Source: Liopterus haemorrhoidalis (taxonomy: Eukaryota > Arthropoda > Insecta > Coleoptera > Dytiscidae). From it: 64,000 nt of DNA. A program made the translations under genes and the position numbers. Shown piece by piece: positions 19,201-33,000 of this stretch. The stretch lies in the NCBI GenBank assembly GCA_963971575.1, contig OZ020611.1:246598654-246662653 (forward strand), written 5' to 3'. Numbering within the stretch: position 1 is the first letter of the stretch; each line of letters starts with the position of its first letter. A model generated the notes under the pieces. The model searched no databases. It was not told where the DNA came from and saw only the letters and a list, made by a program, of their open reading frames with translations.

Positions 19201-22200
19201 TTAAAATGTGCCTTTACCATATATCGGACCTTAAAACTTCAAAAATTCCAACCGCAGGTCCTTATCTCTTTTAGTTTTTGAGATACATGTTCATATACAC
19301 TCTGTTAGTTTTTTTGAAAAAAAAAAGTTTTCCTAATACAGCCCAAAATATGGCCGTTAGGTAATTTTGGGGTGAGGATTAATAAAAAAATATTTAAAAA
19401 AATCAAGAGGCCTTAGTTTTTGAGTTATAGTCAATTTTAGGTACTATTTTCCGATATAGTCAATTTTAGGTACTTTTTTTCCGATTTACTCAAAAACAGT
19501 TGGCCAAAATCCAAAATGAACCTTATTTTTGTGATCTACGGCACAATGTGTATCAATTTTGAGAAAAATCCGAAATATTTTTTTTTGTAAAAATTCGAGA
19601 TTTCTTATCGAAGGGGTCCCCCTTACGATTTTTCGATTTTTTGCCATTTTTAAGGGTTTTGTTTAATGATACATGCTTTTGTATAAGTTTGGTTATTAAG
19701 GCCCCAATTTCCATCGACTAAAATGGACTTTAGGAACTAAAAAATTTAAACCAGAGGTCCCTATCTTTTACCGTTATTGAGATATAATTTTTTGAAAAAT
19801 TAAATTCCATAACAAAAATTTCAAAATTTTTCAAAAATTTTTTTTGTTTAAAATATGTTTTAAAATGTGCCTTTACCATATATCGGACCTTAAAACTTCA
19901 AAAATTCCAACCGCAGGTCCCTATCTCTTTTAGTTTTTGAGATACATGTTCATATACTCTCTGTTAATTTTTTTGAAAAAAAAAAGTTTTCCTAATACAG
20001 TCCAAAATATGGCCGTTAGGTAATTTTGAGGTGAGGATTAATAAAAAAATATTTAAAAAAATCAAGAGGCCTTAGTTTTTGAGTTATAGTCAATTTTAGG
20101 TACTATTTTCCGATATAGTCAATTTTAGGTACTTTTTTTCCGATTTACTCAAAAACAGTTGGCCAAAATACAAAATGAACCTTATTTTTGTGATCTACGG
20201 CCCAATGTGTATCAATTTTGAGAAAAATCCGAAATATTTTTTTTTGTAAAAATTCGAGATTTCTTATCGAAGGGGTCCCCCTTACGATTTTTCGATTTTT
20301 TGCCATTTTTAAGGGTTTTGTTTAATGATACATGCTTTTGTATCAGTTTGGTTATTAAGGCCCCAATTTCCTTCGACTAAAATGGACTTGAGGAACTCAA
20401 AAATTTAAACCAGAGGTCCCTATCTTTTACCGTTATTGAGATATAATTTTTTGAAAAATTAAATTCCATTACAAAAATTTCAAAATTTTTCACAAATTTT
20501 TTTTGTTTAAAATATGTTTTAAAATGTGCCTTTACCATATATCGGACCTTAAAACTTCAAAAATTCCAACCGCAGGTCCTTATCTCTTTTAGTTTTTGAG
20601 ATACATGTTCATATACACTCTGTTAGTTTTTTTGAAAAAAAAAAGTTTTCCTAATACAGCCCAAAATATGGCCGTTAGGTAATTTTGGGGTGAGGATTAA
20701 TAAAAAAATATTTAAAAAAATCAAGAGGCCTTAGTTTTTGAGTTATAGTCAATTTTAGGTACTATTTTCCGATATAGTCAATTTTAGGTACTTTTTTTCC
20801 GATTTACTCAAAAACAGTTGGCCAAAATCCAAAATGAACCTTATTTTTGTGATCTACGGCCCAATGTGTATCAATTTTGAGAAAAATCCGAAATATTTTT
20901 TTTTGTAAAAATTCGAGATTTCTTATCGAAGGGGTCCCCCTTACGATTTTTCGATTTTTTGCCATTTCTAAGGGTTTTGTTTAATGATACATGCTTTTGT
21001 ATAAGTTTGGTTATTAAGGCCCCAATTTCCTTCGACTAAAATGGACTTGAGGAACTCAAAAATTTAAACCAGAGGTCCCTATCTTTTACCGTTATTGAGA
21101 TATAATTTTTTGAAAAATTAAATTCCATTACAAAAATTTCAAAATTTTTCAAAAAATTTTTTTGTTTAAAATATGTTTTAAAATGCGCCTTTACCATATA
21201 TCGGACCTTAAAACTTCAAAAATTCCAACCGCAGGTCCCTATCTCTTTTAGTTTTTAAGATACATGTTCATATACTCTCTGTTAATTTTTTTGAAAAAAA
21301 AAAGTTTTCCTAATACAGTCCAAAATATGGCCGTTAGGTAATTTTGAGGTGAGGATTAATAAAAAAATATTTAAAAAAATCAAGAGGCCTTAGTTTTTGA
21401 GTTATAGTCAATTTTAGGTACTATTTTCCGATATAGTCAATTTTAGGTACTTTTTTTCCGATTTACTCAAAAACAGTTGGCCAAAATCCAAAATGAACCT
21501 TATTTTTGTGATCTACGGCCCAATGTGTATCAATTTTGAGAAAAATCCGAAATATTTTTTTTTGTAAAAATTCGAGATTTCTTATCGAAGGGGTCCCCCT
21601 TACGATTTTTCGATTTTTTGCCATTTTTAAGGGTTTTGTTTAATGATACATGCTTTTGTATAAGTTTGGTTATTAAGGCCCCAATTTCCTTCGACTAAAA
21701 TGGACTTGAGGAACTCAAAAATTTAAACCAGAGGTCCCTATCTTTTACCGTTATTGAGATATAATTTTTTGAAAAATTAAATTCCATTACAAAAATTTCA
21801 AAATTTTTCAAAAATTTTTTTTGTTTAAAATATGTTTTAAAATGTGCCTTTACCATATATCGGACCTTAAAACTTCAAAAATTCCAACCGCAGGTCCTTA
21901 TCTCTTTTAGTTTTTGAGATACATGTTCATATACACTCTGTTAGTTTTTTTGAAAAAAAAAAGTTTTCCTAATACAGCCCAAAATATGGCCGTTAGGTAA
22001 TTTTGGGGTGAGGATTAATAAAAAAATATTTAAAAAAATCAAGAGGCCTTAGTTTTTGAGTTATAGTCAATTTTAGGTACTATTTTCCGATATAGTCAAT
22101 TTTAGGTACTTTTTTTCCGATTTACTCAAAAACAGTTGGCCAAAATCCAAAATGAACCTTATTTTTGTGATCTACGGCCCAATGTGTATCAATTTTGAGA

Positions 22201-24059
22201 AAAATCCGAAATATTTTTTTTTGTAAAAATTCGAGATTTCTTATCGAAGGGGTCCCCCTTACGATTTTTCGATTTTTTGCCATTTCTAAGGGTTTTGTTT
22301 AATGATACATGCTTTTGTATAAGTTTGGTTATTAAGGCCCCAATTTCCTTCGACTAAAATGGACTTGAGGAACTCAAAAATTTAAACCAGAGGTCCCTAT
22401 CTTTTACCGTTATTGAGATATAATTTTCTGAAAAATTAAATTCCATTACAAAAATTTCAAATTTTTTCAAAAATTTTTTTTGTTTAAAATATGTTTTAAA
22501 ATGTGCCTTTACCATATATCAGACCTTAAAACTGCAAAAATTCCAACCGCAGGTCCCTATCTCTTTTAGTTTTTGAGATACATGTTCATATACTCTCTGT
22601 TAATTTTTTTGAAAAAAAAAAGTTTTCCTAATACAGTCCAAAATATGGCCGTTAGGTAATTTTGGGGTGAGGATTAATAAAAAAATATTTAAAAAAATCA
22701 AGAGGCCTTAGTTTTTGAGTTATAGTAAATTTTAGGTACTATTTTCCGATATAGTCAATTTTAGGTACTTTTTTTCCGATTTACTCAAAAACAGTTGGCC
22801 AAAATCCAAAATGAACCTTATTTTTGTGATCTACGGCCCAATGTGTATCAATTTTGAGAAAAATCCGAAATATTTTTTTTTGTAAAAATTCGAGATTTCT
22901 TATCGAAGGGGTCCCCCTTACGATTTTTCGATTTTTTGCCATTTCTAAGGGTTTTGTTTAATGATACATGCTTTTGTATAAGTTTGGTTATTAAGGCCCC
23001 AATTTCCTTCGACTAAAATGGACTTGAGGAACTCAAAAATTTAAACCAGAGGTCCCTATCTTTTACCGTTATTGAGATATAATTTTTTGAAAAATTAAAT
23101 TCCATTACAAAAATTTCAAAATTTTTCAAAATTTTTTTTTGTTTAAAATATGTTTTAAAATGTGCCTTTACCATATATCGGACCTTAAAACTTCAAAAAT
23201 TCCAACCGCAGCTCCCTATCTCTTTTAGTTTTTGAGATACATGTTCATATACTCTCTGTTAGTTTTTTTGAAAAAAAAAAGTTTTCCTAATACAGTCCAA
23301 AATATGGCCGTTAGGTAATTTTGGGGTGAGGATTAATAAAAAAATATTTAAAAAAATCAAGAGGCCTTAGTTTTTGAGTTATAGTCAATTTTAGGTACTA
23401 TTTTCCGATATAGTCAATTTTAGGTACTTTTTTTCCGATTTACTCAAAAACAGTTGGCCAAAATCCAAAATGAACCTTATTTTTGTGATCTACGGCCCAA
23501 TGTGTATCAATTTTGAGAAAAATCCGAAATATTTTTTTTTGTAAAAATTCGAGATTTCTTATCGAAGGGGTCCCCCTTACGATTTTTCGATTTTTTGCCA
23601 TTTCTAAACGTTTTGTTTAATGATACATGCTTTTGTATAAGTTTGGTTATTAAGGCCCCAATTTCCTTCGGCTAAAATGGACTTGAGAAACTCAAAAATT
23701 TAAACCAGAGGTCCCTATCTTTTACCGTTATTGAGATATAATTTTCTGAAAAATTAAATTACATTACAAAAATTTCAAAATTTTTCAAAAATTTTTTTTG
23801 GTTAAAATATGTTTTAAAATGTGCCTTTACCATATATCGGACCTTAAAACTTCAAAAATTCCAACCGCAGGTCCCTATCTCTTTTAGTTTTTGAGATACT
23901 TGTTCATATACTCTCTGTTAATTTTTTGGAAAAAAAAAAGTTTTCCTAATACAGTCCAAAATATGGCCGTTAGGTAATTTTGGGGTGAGGATTAATAAAA
24001 AAATATTTAAAAAAATCAAGAGGCCTTAGTTTTTGAGTTATAGTCAATTTTAGGTACTA

Positions 24060-27000
24060 TTTTCCGATATAGTCAATTTTAGGTACTTTTTTTCCGATTT
24101 ACTCAAAAACAGTTGGCCAAAATCCAAAATGAACCTTATTTTTGTGATCTACGGCCCAATGTGTATCAATTTTGAGAATAATCCGAAATATTTTTTTTTG
24201 TAAAAATTCGAGATTTCTTATCGAAGGGGTCCCTCTTACGATTTTTCGATTTTTTGCCATTTCTAAGGGTTGTGTTTAATGATACATGCTTTTGTATAAG
24301 TTTGGTTATTAAGGCCCCAATTTCCTTCGACTAAAATGGACTTGAGGAACTCAAAAATTTAAACCAGAGGTCCCTATCTTTTACCGTTATTGAGATATAA
24401 TTTTTTGAAAAATTAAATTCCATTACAAAAATTTCAAAATTTTTCAAAAATTTTTTTTGTTTAAAATATGTTTTAAAATGTGCCTTTACCATATATCGGA
24501 CCTTAAAACTTCAAAAATTCCAACCGCAGGTCCCTATCTCTTTTAGTTTTTGAGATACATGTTCATATACTCTCTGTTAGTTTTTTTGAAAAAAAAAAGT
24601 TTTCCTAATACAGTCCAAAATATGGCCGTTAGGTAATTTTGGGGTGAGGATTAATAAAAAAATATTTAAAAAAATCAAGAGGCCTTAGTTTTTGAGTTAT
24701 AGTCAATTTTAGGTACTATTTTCCGATATAGTCAATTTTAGGTACTTTTTTTCCGATTTACTCAAAAACAGTTGGCCAAAATCCAAAATGAACCTTATTT
24801 TTGTGATCTACGGCCCAATGTGTATCAATTTTGAGAAAAATCCGAAATATTTTTTTTTGTAAAAATTCGAGATTTCTTATCGAAGGGGTCCCCCTTACGA
24901 TTTTTCGATTTTTTGCCATTTTTAAGGGTTTTGTTTAATGATACATGCTTTTGTATAAGTTTGGTTATTAAGGCCCCAATTTCCTTCGACTAAAATGGAC
25001 TTGAGGAACTAAAAAATTTAAACCAGAGGTCCCTATCTTTTACCGTTATTGAGATATAATTTTTTGAAAAATTTAATTCCATTACAAAAATTTCAAAATT
25101 TTTCAAAAATTTTTTTTGTTTAAAATATGTTTCAAAATGTGCCTTTACCATATATCGGACCTTAAAACTTCAAAAATTCCAACCGCAGGTCCCTATCTTT
25201 TTTAGTTTTTGAGATACATGTTCATATACTCTCTGTTAATTTTTTTGAAAAAAAAAAGTTTTCCTAATACAGTCCAAAATATGGCCGTTAGGTAATTTTG
25301 GGGTGAGGATTAATAAAAAAATATTTAAAAAAATCAAGAGGCCTTAGTTTTTGAGTTATAGTCAATTTTAGGTACTATTTTCCGATATAGTCAATTTTAG
25401 GTACTTTTTTTCCGATTTACTCAAAAACAGTTGGCCAAAATCCAAAATGAACCTTATTTTTGTGATCTACGGCACAATGTGTATCAATTTTGAGAAAAAT
25501 CCGAAATATTTTTTTTTGTAAAAATTCGAGATTTCTTATCGAAGGGGTCCCCCTTACGATTTTTCGATTTTTTGCCATTTTTAAGGGTTTTGTTTAATGA
25601 TACATGCTTTTGTATAAGTTTGGTTATTAAGGCCCCAATTTCCTTCGACTAAAATGGACTTTAGGAACTAAAAAAATTAAACCAGAGGTCCCTATCTTTT
25701 ACCGTTATTGAGATATAATTTTTTGAAAAATTAAATTCCATAACAAAAATTTCAAAATTTTTCAAAAATTTTTTTTGTTTAAAATATGTTTTAAAATGTG
25801 CCTTTACCATATATCGGACCTTAAAACTTCAAAAATTCCAACCGCAGGTCCCTATCTCTTTTAGTTTTTGAGATACATGTTCATATACTCTCTGTTAATT
25901 TTTTTGAAAAAAAATAGTTTTCCTAATACAGTCCAAAATATGGCCGTTAGGTAATTTTGGGGTGAGGATTAATAAAAAAATATTTAAAAAAATCAAGAGG
26001 CCTTAGTTTTTGAGTTATAGTCAATTTTAGGTACTATTTTCCGATATAGTCAATTTTAGGTACTTTTTTTCCGATTTACTCAAAAACAGTTGGCCAAAAT
26101 CCAAAATGAACCTTATTTTTGTGATCTACGGCCCAATGTGTATCAATTTTGAGAAAAATCCGAAATATTTTTTTTTGTAAAAATTCGAGATTTCTTATCG
26201 AAGGGGTCCCCCTTACGATTTTTCGATTTTTTGCCATTTCTAAGGGTTTTGTTTAATGATACATGCTTTTGTATAAGTTTGGTTATTAAGGCCCCAATTT
26301 CCTTCGACTAAAATGGACTTGAGGAACTCAAAAATTTAAACCAGAGGTCCCTATCTTTTACCGTTATTGAGATATAATTTTTTGTAAAATTAAATTCCAT
26401 TACAAAAATTTCAAAATTTTTCAAAAATTTTTTTTGTTTAAAATATGTTTTAAAATGTGCCTTTACCATATATCGGACCTTAAAACTTCAAAAATTCCCA
26501 CCGTAGGTCCCTATCTCTTCTAGTTTTTGAGATACATGTTCATATACTCTCTGTTAGTTTTTTTAAAAAAAAAGTTTTCCTAATACAGTCCAAAATATGG
26601 CCGTTAGGTAATTTTGGGGTGAGGATTAATAAAAAAATATTTAAAAAAATCAAGAGGCCTTAGTTTTTGAGTTATAGTCAATTTTAGGTACTATTTTCCG
26701 ATATAGTCAATTTTAGGTACTTTTTTTCCGATTTACTCAAAAACAGTTGGCCAAAATCCAAAATGAACCTTATTTTTGTGATCTACGGCCCAATGTGTAT
26801 CAATTTTGAGAAAAATCCGAAATATTTTTTTTTGGTAAAAATTCGAGATTTCTTATCGAAGGGGTCCCCCTTACGATTTTTCGATTTTTTGCCATTTCTA
26901 AGGGTTTTGTTTAATGATACATGCTTTTGTATAAGTTTGGTTATTAAGGCCCCAATTTCCTTCGACTAAAATGGACTTGAGGAACTCAAAAATTTAAACC

Positions 27001-30000
27001 AGAGGTCCCTATCTTTTACCGTTATTGAGATATAATTTTCTGAAAAATTAAATTCCATTACAAAAATTTCAAAATTTTTCAAAAATTTTTTTTGTTTAAA
27101 ATATGTTTTAAAATGTGCCTTTACCATATATCGGACCTTAAAACTTCAAAAATTCCAACCGCAGGTCCCTATCTCTTTTAGTTTTTGAGATACATGTTCA
27201 TATACTCTCTGTTAATTTTTTTGAAAAAAAAAAGTTTTCCTAATACAGTCCAAAATATGGCCTTTAGGTAATTTTGGGGTGAGGATTAATAAAAAAATAT
27301 TTAAAAAAATCAAGAGGCCTTAGTTTTTGAGTTATAGTCAATTTTAGGTACTATTTTCTGATATAGTCAATTTTAGGTACTTTTTTTCCGATTTACTCAA
27401 AAACAGTTGGCCAAAATCCAAAATGAACCTTATTTTTGTGATCTACGGCCCAATGTGTATCAATTTTGAGAAAAATCCGAAATATTTTTTTTTTGTAAAA
27501 ATTCGAGATTTCTTATCGAAGGGGTCCCCCTTACGATTTTTCGATTTTTTGCCATTTCTAAGGGTTTTGTTTAATGATACATGCTTTTGTATAAGTTTGG
27601 TTATTAAGGCCCCAATTTCCTTCGACTAAAATGGACTTGAGGAACTCAAAAATTTAAACCAGAGGTCCCTATCTTTTACCGTTATTGAGATATAATTTTC
27701 TGAAAAATTAAATTCCATTACAAAAATTTCAAAATTTTTCAAAAATTTTTTTTGTTTAAAATATGTTTTAAAATGTGCCTTTACCATATATCGGACCTTA
27801 AAACTTCAAAAATTCCAACCGCAGGTCCCTATCTCTTTTAGTTTTTGAGATACATGTTCATATACTCTCTGTTAATTTTTTTGAAAAAAAAAAGTTTTCC
27901 TAATACAGTCCAAAATATGGCCGTTAGGTAATTTTGGGGTGAGGATTAATAAAAAAATATTTAAAAAAATCAAGAGGCCTTAGTTTTTAGTTATAGTCAA
28001 TTTTAGGTACTATTTTCCGATATAGTCAATTTTAGGTACTTTTTTTCCGATTTACTCAAAAACAGTTGGCCAAAATCCAAAATGAACCTTATTTTTGTGA
28101 TCTACGGCCCAATGTGTATCAATTTTGAGAAAAATCCGAAATATTTTTTTTTGTAAAAATTCGAGATTTCTTATCGAAGGGGTCCCCCTTACGATTTTTC
28201 GATTTTTTGCCATTTCTAAGGGTTTTGTTTAATGATACATGCTTTTGTATAAGTTTGGTTATTAAGGCCCCAATTTCCTTCGACTAAAATGGACTTGAGG
28301 AACTCAAAAATTTAAACCAGAGGTCCCTATCTTTTACCGTTATTGAGATATAATTTTTTGAAAAATTAGTTTCCATTACAAAAATTTCAAAATTTTTCAA
28401 AAATTTTTTTTGTTTAAAATATGTTTTAAAATGTGCCTTTACCATATATCGGACCTTAAAACTTCAAAAATTCCAACCGCAGGTCCCTATCTCTTTTAGT
28501 TTTTGAGATACATGTTCATATACTCTCTGTTAATTTTTTTGAAAAAAAAAAGTTTTCCTAATACAGTCCAAAATATGGCCGTTAGGTTATTTTGGGGTGA
28601 GGATTAATAAAAAAATATTTAAAAAAATCAAGAGGCCTTAGTTTTTGAGTTATAGTCAATTTTAGGTACTATTTTCCGATATAGTCAATTTTAGGTACTT
28701 TTTTTCCGATTTACTCAAAAACAGTTGGCCAAAATCCAAAATGAACCTTATTTTTGTGATCTACGGCCCAATGTGTATCAATTTTGAGAAAAATCCGAAA
28801 TATTTTTTTTTGTAAAAATTCGAGATTTCTTATCGAAGGGGTCCCCCTTACGATTTTTCGATTTTTTGCCATTTCTAAGGGTTTTGTTTAATGATACATG
28901 CTTTTGTATAAGTTTGGTTATTAAGGCCCCAATTTCCTTCGACTAAAATGGACTTGAGGAACTCAAAAATTTAAACCAGAGGTCCCTATCTTTTACCGTT
29001 ATTGAGATATAATTTTTTGAAAAATTAAGTTCCATTACAAAAATTTCAAAATTTTTCAAAAATTTTTTTTGTTTAAAATATGTTTTAAAATGTGCCTTTA
29101 CCATATATCGGACCTTAAAACTTCAAAAATTCCAACCGCAGGTCCCTATCTCTTTTAGTTTTTGAGATACATGTTCATATACTCTCTGTTAGTTTTTTTG
29201 AAAAAAAAAAGTTTTCCTAATACAGTCCAAAATATGGCCGTTAGGTAATTTTGGGGTGAGGATTAATAAAAAAATATTTAAAAAAATCAAGAGGCCTTAG
29301 TTTTTGAGTTATAGTCAATTTTAGGTACTATTTTCCGATATAGTCAATTTTAGGTACTTTTTTTCCGATTTACTCAAAAACAGTTGGCCAAAATCCAAAA
29401 TGAACCTTATTTTTGTGATCTACGGCACAATGTGTATCAATTTTGAGAAAAATCCGAAATATTTTTTTTTGTAAAAATTCGAGATTTCTTATCGAAGGGG
29501 TCCCCCTTACGATTTTTCGATTTTTTGCCATTTTTAAGGGTTTTGTTTAATGATACATGCTTTTGTATAAGTTTGGTTATTAAGGCCCCAATTTCCTTCG
29601 ACTAAAATGGACTTGAGGAACTAAAAAATTTAAACCAGAGGTCCCTATCTTTTACCGTTATTGAGATATAATTTTTTGAAAAATTAAATTCCATAACAAA
29701 AATTTCAAAATTTTTCAAAAATTTTTTTTGTTTAAAATATGTTTTAAAATGTGCCTTTACCATATATCGGACCTTAAAACTTCAAAAATTCCAACCGCAG
29801 GTCCCTATCTCTTTTAGTTTTTGAGATACATGTTCATATACTCTCTGTTAATTTTTTTGAAAAAAAAAAGTTTTCCTAATACAGTCCAAAATATGGCCGT
29901 TAGGTAATTTTGGGGTGAGGATTAATAAAAAAATATTTAAAAAAATCAAGAGGCCTTAGTTTTTGAGTTATAGTCAATTTTAGGTACTATTTTCCGATAT

Positions 30001-33000
30001 AGTCAATTTTAGGTACTTTTTTTCCGATTTACTCAAAAACAGTTGGCCAAAATCCAAAATGAACCTTATTTTTGTGATCTACGGCCCAATGTGTATCAAT
30101 TTTGAGAAAAATCCGAAATATTTTTTTTTGTAAAAATTCGAGATTTCTTATCGAAGGGGTCCCTCTTACGATTTTTCGATTTTTTGCCATTTCTAAGGGT
30201 TTTGTTTAATGATACATGCTTTTGTATAAGTTTGGTTATTAAGGCCCCAATTTCCTTCGACTAAAATGGACTTGAGGAACTCAAAAATTTAAACCAGAGG
30301 TCCCTATCTTTTACCGTTATTGAGATATAATTTTTTGAAAAATTAAATTCCATTACAAAAATTTCAAAATTTTTCAAAAATTTTTTTTGTTTAAAATATG
30401 TTTTAAAATGCGCCTTTACCATATATCGGACCTTAAAACTTCAAAAATTGCAACCGCAGGTCCCTATCTCTTTTAGTTTTTGAAATACATGTTCATATAC
30501 TCTGTTAGTTTTTTTGAAAAAAAAAAGTTTTCCTAATACAGTCCAAAATATGGCCGTTAGGTAATTTTGGGGTGAGGATTAATAAAAAAATATTTAAAAA
30601 AATCAAGAGGCCTTAGTTTTTGAGTTATAGTCAATTTTAGGTACTATTTTCCGATATAGTCAATTTTAGGTACTTTTTTTCCGATTTACTCAAAAACAGT
30701 TGGCCAAAATCCAAAATGAACCTTATTTTTGTGATCTACGGCCCAATGTGTATCAATTTTGAGAAAAATCCGAAATATTTTTTTTTGTAAAAATTCGAGA
30801 TTTCTTATCGAAGGGGTCCCCCTTACGATTTTTCGATTTTTTGCCATTTCTAAGGGTTTTGTTTAATGATACATGCATTTGTATAAGTTTGGTTATTAAG
30901 GCCCCAATTTCCTTCGACTAAAATGGACTTGAGGAACTAAAAAATTTAAACCAGAGGTCCCTATCTTTTACCGTTATTGAGATATAATTTTTTGAAAAAT
31001 TAAATTCCATTACAAAAATTTCAAAATTTTTCAAAAATTTTTTTTGTTTAAAATATGTTTTAAAATGTGCCTTTACCATATATCGGACCTTAAAACTTCA
31101 AAAATTCCAACCGCAGGTCCCTATCTCTTTTAGTTTTTGAGATACATGTTCATATACTCTCTGTTAGTTTTTTTGAAAAAAAAAAGTTTTCCTAATACAG
31201 TCCAAAATATGGCCGTTAGGTAATTTTGGGGTGAGGATTAATAAAAAAATATTTAAAAAAATCAAGAGGCCTTAGTTTTTGAGTTATAGTCAATTTTAGG
31301 TACTATTTTCCGATATAGTCAATTTTAGGTACTTTTTTTCCGATTTACTCAAAAACAGTTGGCCAAAATCCAAAATGAACCTTATTTTTGTGATCTACGG
31401 CCCAATGTGTATCAATTTTGAGAAAAATCCGAAATATTTTTTTTTGTAAAAATTCGAGATTTCTTATCGAAGGGGTCCCCCTTACGATTTTTCGATTTTT
31501 TGCCATTTCTAAGGGTTTTGTTTAATGATACATGCTTTTGTATAAGTTTGGTTATTAAGGCCCCAATTTCCTTCGACTAAAATGGACTTGAGGAACTAAA
31601 AAATTTAAACCAGAGGTCCCTATCTTTTACCGTTATTGAGATATAATTTTTTGAAAAATTAAATTCCATTACAAAAATTTCAAAATTTTTCAAAAATTTT
31701 TTTTGTTTAAAATATGTTTTAAAATGTGCCTTTACCATATATCGGACCTTAAAACTTCAAAAATTCCAACCGCAGGTCCCTATCTCTTTTAGTTTTTGAG
31801 ATACATGTTCATATACTCTCTGTTAGTTTTTTTGGAAAAAAAAAGTTTTCCTAATACAGTCCAAAATATGGCCGTTAAGTAATTTTGGGGTGAGGATTAA
31901 TAAAAAAATATTTAAAAAAATCAAGAGGCCTTAGTTTTTGAGTTATAGTCAATTTTAGGTACTATTTTCCGATATAGTCAATTTTAGGTACTTTTTTTCC
32001 GATTTACTCAAAAACAGTTTGCCAAAATCCAAAATGAACCTTATTTTTGTGATCTACGGCCCAATGTGTATCAATTTTGAGAAAAATCCGAAATATTTTT
32101 TTTTGTAAAAATTCGAGATTTCTTATCGAAGGGGTCCCCCTTACGATTTTTCGATTTTTTGCCATTTCTAAGGGTTTTGTTTAATGATACATGCTTTTGT
32201 ATAAGTTTGGTTATTAAGGCCCCAATTTCCTTCGACTAAAATGGACTTGAGGAACTCAAAAATTTAAACCAGAGGTCCCTATCTTTTACCGTTATTGAGA
32301 TATAATTTTTTGAAAAATTAAATTCCATTACAAAAATTTCAAAATTTTTCAAAAATTTTTTTTGTTTAAAATATGTTTTAAAATGTGCCTTTACCATATA
32401 TCGGACCTTAAAACTTCAAAAATTCCAACCGCAGGTCCCTATCTCTTTTAGTTTTTGAGATACATGTTCATATACTCTCTGTTAATTTTTTTGAAAAAAA
32501 AAAGTTTTCCTAATACAGTCCAAAATATGGCCGTTAGGTTATTTTGGGGTGAGGATTAATAAAAAAATATTTAAAAAAATCAAGAGGCCTTAGTTTTTGA
32601 GTTATAGTCAATTTAAGGTACTATTTTCCGATATAGTCAATTTTAGGTACTTTTTTTCCGATTTACTCAAAAACAGTTGGCCAAAATCCAAAATGAACCT
32701 TATTTTTGTGATCTACGGCCCAATGTGTATCAATTTTGAGAAAAATCCGAAATATTTTTTTTTTGTAAAAATTCGAGATTTCTTATCGAAGGGGTCCCCC
32801 TTACGATTTTTCGATTTTTTGCCATTTCTAAGGGTTTTGTTTAATGATACATGCTTTTGTATAAGTTTGGTTATTAAGGCCCCAATTTCCTTCGACTAAA
32901 ATGGACTTGAGGAACTCAAAAATTTAAACCAGAGGTCCCTATCTTTTACCGTTATTGAGATATAATTTTTTGAAAAATTAAATTCCATTACAAAAATTTC

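Larger units (their letters stand above)
9561..24059 (+). repeat. Array section 1: monomers 1-22
   Basis: Twenty-two monomers with relatively many shared variants. Type A (GGTCCTTATC, ATACACTCTG and ACAGCCCAAA together) is in monomers 4, 8, 15, 17 and 19. Type B (AATGCGCC, TTTTTAAGATAC and TTGAGGTGAGG together) is in 5, 9 and 18. A is followed directly by B at 4-5, 8-9 and 17-18. TGTATCAGTTTGG marks monomers 8, 15 and 17. Monomer 16 combines GGCACAATG and CATAACAAAA with the GAGGTGAGG marker of type B, so it looks chimeric. Confidence 0.85.

Noticed and set aside
32597..32899. 100-residue plus-strand reading frame, identical at 35234-35536, with shorter 68-residue versions at 26763 and 27423
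   Set aside because: These lie wholly in the satellite. They are long only because one extra base (an inserted T or G) in the T run shifts the frame past a stop present in most monomers. Most copies do not keep the frame, so it is not a selected gene.
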